From Heliocidaris tuberculata (lineage: Eukaryota > Echinodermata > Echinoidea > Camarodonta > Echinometridae), in contig CM046833.1 in the NCBI GenBank assembly GCA_025618425.1, positions 2,389,172-2,453,171 on the forward strand: a DNA stretch of 64,000 nucleotides, written 5' to 3'. The notes beneath the pieces are model-generated. The model worked only from the letters and a program-made list of their open reading frames with translations, did no database searches and was not told the origin of the DNA. Of the stretch, positions 45,374 through 55,999 are shown one piece after another. The position numbers were made by a program, and so were the translations under genes. Numbering within the stretch: the first letter of the stretch is position 1; the number at the start of each line of letters is the position of its first letter.

Positions 45374-46226
45374 CTTCGAGCCAAGGTAAAGATGTATTAA
45401 ATAAAAGTACCGTTAGGAGCAAAATATCATATCATGTGAGCAGTGTTTTCTCTCTTTCTCTCTCTTTCTTCAAATAAACTTGTCAATATCTTTATTCGAG
45501 TTGAATAACAGTTTATACAATTCGATACATTTATGAAAATTTCATGATAAATGCGCAATGCCATTGTGACAAGAAGATGACCCCCCCCCCCCCGATTGAT
45601 GGCCTTGTTAGTTCATACCCATCCACATAGACTCGTGCCCTACCCCCTCACCCCCCCCCCCCCCCCCCCACCCCCATCTACCGTGGTAATCCAATGGCTG
45701 GAACCACGCTATGCCATTGGTTCAAATTAAGAAATACCTTTTTAACTCACCTAGATCAGAGGGTGAAAGGGCTATCAACAAAACAAACAAAAGAAGAATA
45801 GGGTATTAGTGCCACATGATTCAATATATCCTATACAAAAACAATGTAAAGGGTTCATTCAATCGCATTTTATGACTGTGTTAAAGCAAAATATAATCTA
45901 ATAAATAGAACTTTTTTGTCTTCATGGTGTAACACTGGATTTGTACTTAAGTGGAAAATCTTACGTTGATTGTCTGAATTGACATTTCTTTAATATCAGA
46001 ATCTTTGCAAATTTCGATGCTGTTCTTTCTGTCCTCCTGTGTCAGTGTCGGTAAGAGATAAATTTTAATATATACATTTTTTTTTTAAACTTGAAGACTT
46101 TATATGTCAAAGACCTAATTTCTGAAATAATATATTTGTTGATACTGAAAAATCACTTTTTAATGAATTTCTGTATACAAGATCACGAAAATTTACAGGA
46201 AGGAAAAGTATTTCCCTCTTTCTTAC

Positions 46227-46517
46227 GTTTTGTTGAGATAGTAAAAGAAACTGCTTCACTCTGCCCGACTTCATTTTGACTCCATACACGTATCTCATAC
46301 AAGGTGAACGGCTTTAGGGTGTCCTCTGCAAATGTGTACGATGCATTCATAAGGATGGATAATTCGGGGCATGACGTCATTGACTCAACCAAGCAGTAAG
46401 CCAATCGGAATGTCTGTCTCTTGCCTCCATTGTAGCCAGGTTCCCATGTGACCAATAACGACGTTTCTCTTATTGCGTTTCGGGGAGCTTGTAACTTCCT
46501 CGGCTGGTCTGGAATTG
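46227..46517 (-). CDS. Ig receptor exon 11: fibronectin type III domain
   Basis: 291 nt, phase 1-1, acceptor ttaccatcgcag, donor aaac|gtaaga. It encodes IPDQPRKLQAPRNAIRETSL, LVTWEPGYNGGKRQTFRLAY and FTLYEIRVWSQNEVGQSEAV (parts shown). The Trp in strand B, the YEIRVWSQNEVG segment and the overall length of about 97 residues are typical of FN3. Two cysteines (CLVE, SCPE) lie in mid-domain. Confidence 0.88.
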
Positions 46518-46856
46518 CTGCGATGGTAATGAACATATTCATTGGAGTCAAAGTTTCAAACAGATAATGATTTAATAACCAAACAGTTTCTTTGGATGTA
46601 GAAGACAAATCATAACCTTTAAAATATTCATTTCATTTCAATCGTTATGATAAATTGTACAGTATTAGAAAGATGGATGAAAAATAGATGGAAGTAATGC
46701 TAATTTCCTCCAACAATCTTCATGATCTATGTATACTAAAAGAAAAAAAAAGAAGATACGAATTATAGAAGGAGGCATCGTCCCAAAAGCACAGATACGC
46801 CTGATACGCCTGGGTACGCCTGAAAATGATGCACCAAGGACATTATTAAAACTCAC

Positions 46857-47014
46857 TTGCTATTTTAAGCTCGACGGTGCTTGCGTCACTACCCAACGAG
46901 TTGTTCGCCACGCAGGTATAGTTCCCTGCATCCAGTGAGGCTGATATAGCATTGATATCCATCTCAATGCTGGTCCGCTGGTATCTACTCCCACCGCTGC
47001 CGATCTTTGTGACT
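46857..47014 (-). CDS. Ig receptor exon 10: second half of Ig7
   Basis: 158 nt, phase 2 to 1, acceptor tattcacactgtag, donor gcaa|gtgagt. It reads VTKIGSGGSRYQRTSIEMDI and SLDAGNYTCVANNSLGSDAS. The DAGNYTCVANN segment is the classic C-terminal Ig signature with the second cysteine. It joins in frame only to exon 9, which ends in phase 2. Confidence 0.88.
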
Positions 47015-47339
47015 CTACAGTGTGAATAAAAGAAAAGGAATTATTGGAATATATTACAATGGCATGATAGCTTATGGTACACTCTTTCAAATGATATGTG
47101 CCTCGCAACTATTGGATCAAGGTTAAGCGAGCAGTGACGGTGTCCCCTCAAAGATGTCGAGGTATTGTATTGTATTCACTCGTGTCCAAGTATTGGTTTG
47201 ACTAGTTTTCAGCAGTTTCACTGTGTCAAACGTACCTTTTTTATTCAATTCGAGTTAGTAGTTAGTAGTTGTTAGTGTAATAATAAGATGGAAAGGAGAA
47301 AATCTACTTCATATTTACAATTAATGATTCTTGATACAT

Positions 47340-48430
47340 GCTAGAATTAAATTAGTGTCCATTGTCCTCGACATGGCCTCCCTCTCTCGCAACATAAAGT
47401 TTAACCCGCCTTCGCATATCACGGATTGCATTAACCACTCCCTCTCTTCCACGCAAATCATTACCCTCTTGAATGATTCGGTTACGAAGATCATTTAGGT
47501 TAAGTGGTGGGGATCGAAAAAAAACTGTTATGTAAGTACCCGAAGAGGAAGAAGTCACAGGGTGTTAAATCTGGGGACCTTGGTGGCCACTCGATAGGGT
47601 GATAGAAGGCTATTACACGATCCCCAAAGGGTTCCCCGGAACGATGGCGCACAATCAGCCTCTGATGGGTAGGGGCCCCATCCTGAGTCCACCATAATCT
47701 TCTGAAAACACCACGCTCTAACCACCCAAAGTTTTATTCAAGTTGGGGGACAATTTGCTCATATATTATTGCTAGATAACTTTCATAATTCAAATTGCTA
47801 TCACAGTAAAAGAGACCCGGAAATATTCCATTTCCACACAATCCCGTCCAATTGTTCAGTTTTCCCTACTGATCGGCCTTTCAAAGTTGAAATTGGATGG
47901 GTTGTGGTATGGTGAATATTCCCGGACATTATATATGTGTAGACTTTCCCGTTCGTTGCGAAAGCTGCCTCATCAACGATTACTATGTTTGCAAGGACAT
48001 GAAGGAAGGTTCATTCAATGGCAAAATCGTAGCCGACGTTGTCGGTTACCAGGGAGCAACTAATGCCCAACATTGATTTTGTAAGAATACCAATTGAGAT
48101 CAAGCATAACGATTTTTCTAAAAGCACTCTGATTCAGTCCGTTTATTCTCCCACTCAAATTTGCTCCATTAGCCTCTAATCTTTACCTCAGTGCCTCAAT
48201 GTTTTTTGTTGTACGTGCCGATCAACCACGCCCAGATCTCCCTTATTGACGTTCAAACTAGTCCCCTCATTTTGTTATTTTCTTACTTTTTTCCATATCG
48301 TACTTTCTGCTGGTGGAGGACGATCGGGAAACCTCATTGCAAACGCATTTGCAACAGCTTTCAGACTGTTTGTTCGTGCGTCTTCTTTTACGCAGAACAC
48401 CCTCTGCTCAGTGGTATTAAAGCTACATGA
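47340..48430 (-). pseudogene. Mariner/Tc1-like transposase pseudogene in intron 9
   Basis: Minus-strand fragments in several frames spell a transposase in order. N-terminal helix-turn-helix region: EQRVFCVKEDARTNSLKAVA and FPDRPPPAESTIW. First catalytic Asp: IVDEAAFATNGKVYTY. Second Asp: QDGAPTHQRLIVRHR. Third: WPPRSPDLTPCDFFLFGYL, with about 36 residues between the last two Asp. C-terminus: LNDLRNRIIQEG and GGHVEDN. Multiple frameshifts and stops show it is dead. The WPPRSPDLTPCDFF form is common in arthropod mariner-like elements. Confidence 0.8.
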
Positions 48431-48889
48431 CGGCCACCGTTTATAGGAAGAATATAACGAAGTTTTTACATGCTCAAGAACCCATACATTTTCTTTCTTA
48501 GATTATAATCATTAGAATTGTTCATGAGCTACAGCACTGGTGATATGCAGTTATTCCATTAAATGAACATTTCTTGTTCTACTCACTAAAATGGATACAG
48601 AAACCCAGAAATTTAGTAAGCATAACAGTGATTCACCGAGACCATTCGACCAAAACCTGGAAAGAGCGTTTCTCAAAAACTTGGGCAGAGGTGAATTTGA
48701 CATGCTTCGGGGAAAATACCAACGGTTAACCTCCCATGGTTCGATTGTATTGTTCAACCCATTAAATGAGAGAGTATATTATGGGCTATAATATGAATAT
48801 ATAAGATTTATCAGGAAATTTGGAATTTGGAACATATTTGAGATTAAACATGGGTTTCCTTTTTTTCTCTCTCTTTTTTTTTTACTCAC

Positions 48890-49043
48890 ACTGTATACCG
48901 AGGACTGCTCGTGTCGATTGGCTTGTCATCAAAGTACCACGTGACGTCTGACGATGGGTTGGCAATGACATCACAATGCAGATTAGCTTCACTCCCTTCG
49001 TTTTCAAGGATGGAACTCTCGTCCGTCGAGGTGCAAGGTGGAA
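48890..49043 (-). CDS. Ig receptor exon 9: first half of Ig7
   Basis: 154 nt, phase 1 to 2, acceptor ctctctgaacag, donor cagt|gtgagt. It reads PPCTSTDESSILENEGSEAN, then LHCDVIANPSSDVTWYFDDK. First Ig cysteine and the DVTWYFDD Trp are present. Its complement is exon 10. Confidence 0.85.
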
Positions 49044-49134
49044 CTGTTCAGAGAGCAGTCAATATAATTACATCTTATTTGATGTACCCGTATCAAATCA
49101 TTTTACCTCAAAATAATAACTGTAACAAATCGTT

Positions 49135-49783
49135 ACTGTTTTCACGACGTGACGGATGAGTGCCCAACTAAAAGAAAGTTAGTTTTGAATAAATCGCTTT
49201 CAAAGTTTTAAAACATAATCTCAACCTCTTTAATGTATAAAGGGTGAATAAATTTTATATCCTGGGCTAGATCATATTTCAATGTTTAGTTCTATATCTA
49301 ATCATTTGCCTATTTGTTTATATTGGGGGGGGGGGGGGGTGAGCTGTTAACATAACCGTCATTTCGTGAAAACACAAAATTCAAGGGCGCAAAGTGACGG
49401 ATTTTCACGAAGTGACGGATCTCAGCCGTGCGCGTGTAAAACATATGGGACTTGATCACCGCGCTTTTAACCGTCGTTTCGTGAAAACACAAAGTCAATT
49501 CAAGGACTCGCTCTTCTTTGTTTTCACGAAGTGACGGATCTCAGCCGCGCACGTAAAACATTCGGGCGGCTGTAAGCCGTCAGTTCGTGAAAACAAGCAA
49601 TCCTTTTTACTAGGTATTTTCTTGTTGACGTTATTGCCATAGTTACATAATTATACATTATTATGATCTGAAACTTTGTGAGGTTCAAGATGTTAATAGT
49701 GAATTATGACCAAAAATGCAAAAACTCAAAATTGAAAAAATATGCGTTTTTCCTCATTACCGTCACTTCGTGAAAACAGGGAC
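49135..49783. mobile_element. Element with repeated CCGTCACTTCGTGAAAACA motif
   Basis: The left tip CTGTTTTCACGACGTGACGG and right tip CCGTCACTTCGTGAAAACAG are inverted. Between them the same ~19-bp motif recurs at about 49355, 49392, 49471, 49519 and 49578 in both orientations. It lies in intron 8. The target duplication is unclear and the superfamily is not assigned. Confidence 0.7.
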
Positions 49784-49893
49784 GTAATTATGTTTGTAAT
49801 AATATCCCTTATACAAATCTTTACCGTGAGGATATGAAGATAATGCTACAATATTGTTGCAATGTATTTCTTTATAGTGACATTAAATCTTAC

Positions 49894-50220
49894 ATTTCAC
49901 TTGGAGTTCAAAAGTGACCGAGTATGTGAGAGGCAATCCGTTGTTGGCAAGACATGTATGTATCCCAGCATCCCTTGCAGTGACTGGTAAAAAGGTCAAC
50001 ACACTACAGACATGATGCGTTGATTCTCTCGTCGTGGGAATTCTTTGAGAGTAACCCTCGGGTGAACACCTGACATCATGGGGATCTTTAGATTGCCACG
50101 TGATCAAGCCATCTGGAGCTGGGTTTGCGTCTGCGCAACAGGTCAGGTTGATATAGTCTCCTTCTGTAGCTTCTCTTACGTGACCTTCATTAATCGGAAG
50201 CCGATACACTTCTGGTGGAT
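49894..50220 (-). CDS. Ig receptor exon 8: Ig6
   Basis: 327 nt, phase 1-1, acceptor caaacacctctatag, donor aaat|gtaaga. It reads PPEVYRLPINEGHVREATEG, then INLTCCADANPAPDGLITWQ and ARDAGIHTCLANNGLPL. Both core cysteines, the Trp and the D-A-G-x-H-T-C motif are present. Confidence 0.9.
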
Positions 50221-50341
50221 CTATAGAGGTGTTTGAAACAAATTGGTCTCATAAAGTACCAAAATAGTAAATAGGACCAATGGAAGATAGTGAAACAAGA
50301 ACATCAACTCGAATAACACAAGTCTTTAAAAAAACACGTAC

Positions 50342-50653
50342 ACTGAATATCTACTTTGCAGAGTTGGCACGTTTCGTTCGGACACAGCGCAGAAGGTACC
50401 GTACAGCACTGGAAATCTCTCGGGCCTTGATCCTTGGTGAATTCCCTCTCGTAGCTGACTTCTGTCGTGACCCCTCGGAATGGTGACGTCACATCTCTGT
50501 CATCCACGATGGTCAATGTTTGGTGGACAGCCACCCCTTTTTCGAGAATGCTTACCACAGTGGCTGGATTGCTGGTTACCTGGTCACATCTAACACTAGC
50601 TGAGTAGCCATCTCGTACTACGGGACATGTTGCGGATATGTTCGACGGACAAT
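50342..50653 (-). CDS. Ig receptor exon 7: divergent Ig5
   Basis: 312 nt, phase 1-1, acceptor tttttacctag, donor cagt|gtacgt. It reads CPSNISATCPVVRDGYSASV, RCDQVTSNPATVV and DFQCCTVPSALCPNETCQLC. It has extra cysteines and no obvious core Trp, so it is the least canonical Ig-like domain. The end joins exon 8 as KVDIQYPPEVYR, a normal Ig-Ig linker, which supports the chosen donor. Confidence 0.8.
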
Positions 50654-50750
50654 CTAGGTAAAAATAGCAACAATGTGGTAAATTCATCATGATATCGTAC
50701 GATAGCAGCTTCTTTTTTTAATATATACTGCAATAGATAGCAAGAGGTCG

Positions 50751-50783
<33 letters not shown>

Positions 50784-50858
50784 TAGATATATATTATGAC
50801 CAATGAATGCATAACATATAGGCCTCAAGGAAAAGTTAAATGATATTCGTTTACTTAC

Positions 50859-51173
50859 ATCTAACGTGTAATACGGCAGATGCATTCGTCACTTGACTAA
50901 TCCCCCTCCCGACACTAGTATGCACGGCACTGCACGTCACCGTCTTCCCATTGTCAGTTTTCTTCGGATCAAGCCCGAGGGAGCTTACAACGGTGTAGCG
51001 CCCTCTAATCATCTCTAGTGCTTTTTTGTCCGCCATGCCAGTCACATCTTTACCATCGATGTCCCAAATCACTTTTGGCTCAGGGAAACCATTGGCCACT
51101 AAACAGGATATCACGCTTCGGTTGCCTACCACGAGGTGATCCGTTCCTGTTAGAGTCACCTTATCTGGAGGAC
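50859..51173 (-). CDS. Ig receptor exon 6: Ig4
   Basis: 315 nt, phase 1-1, acceptor tccccattacag, donor agat|gtaagt. It reads PPDKVTLTGTDHLVVGNRSV, ISCLVANGFPEPKVIWDIDG and NGKTVTCSAVHTSVG. Canonical I-type or C2-type Ig with both cysteines and the core Trp. Confidence 0.92.
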
Positions 51174-51228
51174 CTGTAATGGGGAAAAAATAAATAAATA
51201 AAAGACTTCACATGCAACCCGATCAATA

Positions 51229-51430
51229 ACCCCCCCCCCCCCAAAAAAAAAAACAACAACAACAAACAAACAAACAAAACAAAACAAACAAAACAAAACA
51301 AAACAAAAACACAAAACAAAACAAAACAAAACAACAAACAGCAAAACAAAACAAACAATACAAAAAAATAAAAAAATAAAAAAATAACAACAAATAACAA
51401 CAAAACCAGAACAACAAAAACAGCAACAAC
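51229..51430. repeat. C run and (CAAAA)n low-complexity tract
   Basis: A run of C is followed by about 190 bp of CAAAA/AACAA repeats immediately upstream of exon 6. The minus-strand frames rich in F, C and V here are artefacts. Confidence 0.95.
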
Positions 51431-52059
51431 GAAAAAAAAATGTTGGCAACTTCAATAGGCTATATTAGTTATATTTCTTTCAATTATTAAATTCTAATTT
51501 CTCAGCAGATACGATCAAACGAATGAACGGCGATGATTTATTCCCCTTTTTAAAAAAAGATTGTTTGATTGTTTGCTTGCTTTTATTTCTGCGTTCTAAT
51601 AACAAATACAATAAAATATTTTTTTACATAAAAGTATTACATAAGTAGAAAATCAGGTACAATAATAGTATGCAATAAACATTATACAAAGCATACAAAC
51701 AAGAATAAGGAATATAATGGACTTATGTAAATATTTTTTCTCCAATAAACTAGAGAGGTAATTTAGAACGCAGGAGACCGCCATCGTGAGCGGTTAGGCT
51801 GGAGATGGATGGCGGCCTCATGATGAAACACAAACAAACATAACTCAACTTTAAGTCAGGCAAAAATATGTAATAAAACTGACTCCGACGTGGCATATAT
51901 TTTATGATACTTTCAGCTGTATTGTTATAAGGTAAAATGATTCAGTGAATCACTTTGCAAGCCCAAGATTGAAAATAGGTGATAGGGATACATTTGTTTA
52001 AAATATCTTTTTCAATATATTTTTGTCTGATTTATACTGTAACTTAAAGGCATTTTTAC

Positions 52060-52407
52060 CATGCACTTTCAAGGTAACTGATCTTGAGATTTTGTGCACC
52101 GTTGAGCCAATAAGAAACCTAGCCTCACAAGTCAGCAGTTGGTTATGGCGTTGTTCACTAGAGATGTCTAGCTGGATTCGTGAGACGGTATCCATCAGAA
52201 GATCGCCTCTATTCGTTACCGTGGAATTGGCATCGATCGTGTCATCATCTCCCACAGGTTGTCCAATGGTCCATGATATAGTAGCAGCAGGAAAAGCTTC
52301 AACCGCGGAACATTCAAAGTTCCCTATTTCCCCGTCATCTACGTCTAGGCTTCCAGTCAGGATAACATCCAAGTCAGCATCTTTCAGCGACATTTCGCGC
52401 GGGGGGA
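52060..52407 (-). CDS. Ig receptor exon 5: Ig3
   Basis: 348 nt, phase 1-1, acceptor ttctcaatatcag, donor catg|gtaaaa. It reads PPREMSLKDADLDVILTGSL, GNFECSAVEAFPAATISWTI and NQLLTCEARFLIGSTV. Both cysteines and the core Trp are visible. Confidence 0.92.
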
Positions 52408-52846
52408 CTGATATTGAGAAAAATAAATACGGGAAAATAACTCCTCCTAAATTCCTCTCCGATTAAATACATTTGTAATGAAATCTTGCCAATACTTTAC
52501 GTGAAGAGCAAATTCATTCTTTGATAAGACGATTTTGAAATTGATTAAATTCAGAGCTATATGGCCATACACATCCCTGCACATCAAGAATATTGGCATG
52601 ATGGATAATCGGGGAAAAAATAGCAATAAATGAAAAAGGTCAGATATATACATGTATCTTCTTTGTTAAGTCGTCATGAAATAGGTTTAGATTGCTGTTG
52701 TATAACTTTAAATTTACGCTTAGTTTAGAATTCGAAAATCTTCAAATTAAGCCGAATTACGAGCGAAAGAACTTCTTGATCCTAAAATGCAGTCTCATAT
52801 CATGGGAGACAGGAAACTAATTTTATCCTACTCCCTATATTCACAC

Positions 52847-53267
52847 TCTAAAAACTAACGTGTTCAGTAACCATTTAAAAGGGCCGAGGAGTGACCACTT
52901 TTTCAAAATGGTAGATTAACACTTTTATCATGCTGGATGCAAAACTATAAAGGCTGAAGCCAGCAAGTTAAAAGAGTTAATCCGCCATTTTGAAAAGTGG
53001 TCACTCCTCGGCCCTTTTAAATGCTGATTAAACACTTTGGCCCGAATTCACAAAGGAGGTTTAGTTTAAACCATGGTTGGTTCAAACCCCCTCCTGGGTT
53101 TTTTACGCGTACGTGCGCACGGAATCAGATCCAATCATATATTTTCTTTCAGCGCGCGCATGGCCAATGTGCGCTTCTTTACGCTTATTTTAGTATGCTT
53201 ACGGAAGTTTAAATCTTACCTGTTTCAATCTCCTTTATGAATTCGGGCCTTTAGTTTTTAGAGTGTA
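52847..53267. mobile_element. MITE with ACTCTAAAAACTAA ends, split by a nested MITE
   Basis: The left end ACACTCTAAAAACTAA is matched inversely by TTAGTTTTTAGAGTGT at the right. An inner pair (AAAAGGGCCGAGGAGTGACC and its complement) forms a long stem. The element at 53039-53252 was inserted near its right end. Confidence 0.8.
53039..53252. mobile_element. 213-bp MITE, deletion derivative of the 18181-24649 element
   Basis: Ends GGCCCGAATTCACAAAGGAG and its near-complement. The interior (CCCAGGAGGGGGTTTRAACC, ACGCGTACGTGCGCA, GATTGGATCTGATTCC, in complement) equals the left 180 bp of the large element. Flanked by TTT on both sides, a possible 3-bp duplication. Confidence 0.8.
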
Positions 53268-53361
53268 TCTATTCATACCTAATTCTTGTAGAGCAAGTCA
53301 TAATAACAATTATTTTCCTTCTTTTTAAACACACCGGAAGAAAATATGTACATGACTTGTA

Positions 53362-54243
53362 CACTATAAAAAATAATATGCCCATTGGTGATTTTTACTT
53401 ATTTTTCCCCATGTAGAATTTATAAGTTTTGCCACTTACGCACTCGATTTAAGTCTTACTATCTCAAACTTTCAATTTAGTAGAATATACGTGAAATTTT
53501 AAAGTAAAATAAATACAAAAGAAAATTTAAGTAATTTCAACTTGTATCAATTTAGTAATGTTAACTCAAAATAAGAAGTTATACGAATACTCAAACAATT
53601 TATGTTGATTGTACTGATGCAGTGCGTAATATAAGTATTAACATAATTCATGAATATTCATTAAGACCAAATTAATCTCTGTTTTTTTTAAATAAAACAA
53701 TTTTTTTTTGTGGTTGAATGAAAATTTAAGAAGTTTAAAATATTTCCTAATTCATTTCAGCAAAGATAATAAGATAAGACAATTTTTAATTGTCACTCAA
53801 TTCAAAACAAATCAAAACTTGATATTTCAGGAGAATTGTCAACCAATTTTCTTTTAAAGATGATACGATCGAGTATATATAGAATTCGGACCCCTTGCAA
53901 TAGTTGTCAAATTAGAGCACAAGTAATAGTGTTTGTTGGTGATGATGATAGATAATTGGTTAAATCCTAATTCATGTAAATTGAAAAAGTGTCAGTGAAT
54001 GTTAGATGGGTACAAGTTTAAACATGTCATAATTTTTTTTAATTGTTATCTATCATGATTACAATACTTAAATCATTTACGTTAATGTAACTCAATTTAA
54101 CTGAGTAAAAATTTATTACGCAAAATAAGTAAATTCTACTTAAAAATTTCCTGTGACAAATACGTAAAATAATCAAGGCAATCTGCTGTCGAATATTTTT
54201 TGAGTAATTTCAACCATTTTTTTTTTTTTTTTTTTTTACAGTG
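53362..54243. mobile_element. CACTGTAAAAAAT element, copy 1 (empty TTAA site)
   Basis: Ends CACTATAAAAAATAAT and TTTTTTTACAGTG. Colinear with 56000-57371. At 53449-53452 it has the intact site GCACTCGATTTAAGTCTTAC that is filled by a MITE in copy 2. No coding. Confidence 0.8.
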
Positions 54244-54285
54244 TAGTAGAATGCACGAACTGCGCATTTTTAGAAAATAACCTAC

Positions 54286-54445
54286 CCATAACTCGCAATG
54301 TAACGCTAGCTGAAATTTCGGATGAGAGTGCGACGTGTGTGACAAGACATTGTAATCTCTTTTCATCATGTGCTAGGTATGGTGTGAAAGTCACGTTACT
54401 CCATGTGATCCGAACGTGATTGTCTATTGCTGAAGCGTTGTTAAA
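54286..54445 (-). CDS. Ig receptor exon 4: second half of Ig2
   Basis: 160 nt, phase 0 to 1, acceptor gttctccaaag, donor atgg|gtaggt. It reads FNNASAIDNHVRITWSNVTF and then RLQCLVTHVALSSEISASVT. The second Ig cysteine lies in RLQCLVTH. Invisible as a long ORF and found by phase matching to exon 3. Confidence 0.8.
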
Positions 54446-54834
54446 CTTTGGAGAACATTTTCATGAGAAAAAAAAAAAAAAAAACGCAATGCAATGATTT
54501 ATCGACTTAGTTGAGAAAACAAAACAATGTTTACTTGACCTTGTACAATTAGAAAACATAAGGTTACAAAAGGCTACTTTTGTTTTGAATCATTAGTCGT
54601 TTAAATGTTGATATACATTTAGTCATACCAAGGAGATACCTCCTTGGTCATACATTATTTGAATATGATAAACAAAATAGTTTTTCATTGGTGGATACTG
54701 GTTTTTATCACAGGTCAAGGACAATGTCATCAAACTTCAAATTATTTCAACCTGTTCATCTACAATCAAATTAATTACCCAACGCTTTATTTGCCAAAAT
54801 ACATCGACAAGGCGAGCAGCTTTCGGTTACTCAC

Positions 54835-55010
54835 TTGACCAGATGTACTAAGCTGCAGGTCAAAGTTCACATCTACTTTTGACCACGTGATGTTAGCAGT
54901 CGGTTTACTTGCCCCGGAAGTACAGGTCAATGTGCAAGGTTGACCACTAACCACGACTACTTCTCTGTTGGCAGACGAGATTCCGACAATGGTGATTTCA
55001 GATGGTGGAA
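54835..55010 (-). CDS. Ig receptor exon 3: first half of Ig2
   Basis: 176 nt, phase 1 to 0, acceptor ttgtattttttag, donor tcaa|gtgagt. It reads PPSEITIVGISSANREVVVV, then SGQPCTLTCTSGASKPTANI and TWSKVDVNFD. First cysteine and core Trp are present. It continues in exon 4. Confidence 0.85.
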
Positions 55011-55244
55011 CTAAAAAATACAATTCACCAGAAGATCGATTCAGACAAAATAACACACAGGGCGGTCTTGAGTGACAGTGAGGTTCCCTTTTTCACAGGC
55101 CCAATTTATCTATCCGAATTAAAGTTTAAGTCAGGTACTAAGTTAATGCCAGTTCAGTTTATTCCACCTTAAGCCCTATGATCTGTAGCGTAAACAGATT
55201 CCAGATTGTGGGGGGGCAATTTCATGAATTCGGGCCTTCGTGTC

Positions 55245-55999
55245 TAGCAGTGGCGTATCTAGGGATGGTGGCGCCAAGGCAAACAATAAAATAGCGCCCC
55301 CAACCCCACACCTAAACTTATCAGCCCCAAAGTACAAAGTTAACCGTTTTATTCCCCGCTTTACATTAAGAAATTACAGGACTCCGTAAAAATGATTTCT
55401 TATGCACTCATCCCGGGGTTAGAAGCCAAATTTTGATGATAAACAAGTGAGAGGGCAAAGAGCTGAAAAAATATTTTTGCATTTTCAGCCCTCAAAATGA
55501 AAATTTCTTATGCATTTCAACCTTAGAACAAAGTCGCAAGAGAGCACAGCAACCGAGCATTGGAGTGTCTTTTAAAAATTGAACGCTGGGAAACGCTATT
55601 CTATTAAATTCTTTCTCTATTCGGAGCGCATAATTAACGAACAACCCAAACACATTCGAGAAATTTAGCAAATTCAACGAAAGTGGGGTTTTTTCCGCAC
55701 TTTGAAAAACGCTTCCTAACGCACTTTATTCTATGTTGGGGCAAAAAATTTTACAAATCCCTGATGAAACTTACATGCCCTCGAGCAAAAAAAGGGAGTC
55801 AGATAATTTCGAATTTTGAAGCCATAAGAAAATGCAATACATGCATATGAACCCAATCCTATATCGGGGACGCAAAATTAAGAGATCTTGAAGAAACATA
55901 TACGAGAATGCAAAGCGCCGAGCCTTAGAAGATTTAGCAATTTGAACATCTCTGAAACACTAATTATTATGCAATTTACACTGGATTTGGGGCGCGTAA
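55245..55999. repeat. Degenerate hAT-like repeat
   Basis: It starts with AGCAGTGGCGTATCTAGGG and GGTGGCGCC phrases resembling the CAGTGGCGTAGCCAGG ends at 39903 and 58305. The rest is AT-rich with no coding. A tip of the GGCCCGAATTCA family lies just before it near 55228. The right border is uncertain. Confidence 0.4.

Noticed and set aside
51156..51455. Cys/Phe/Val-rich minus-strand frames next to Ig exon 6
   Set aside because: They translate a CAAAA low-complexity tract and overlap the true acceptor of exon 6.
52023..52466. Plus-strand 147-codon frame
   Set aside because: It is antisense to Ig exon 5, which has matched splice sites and Ig cysteines.
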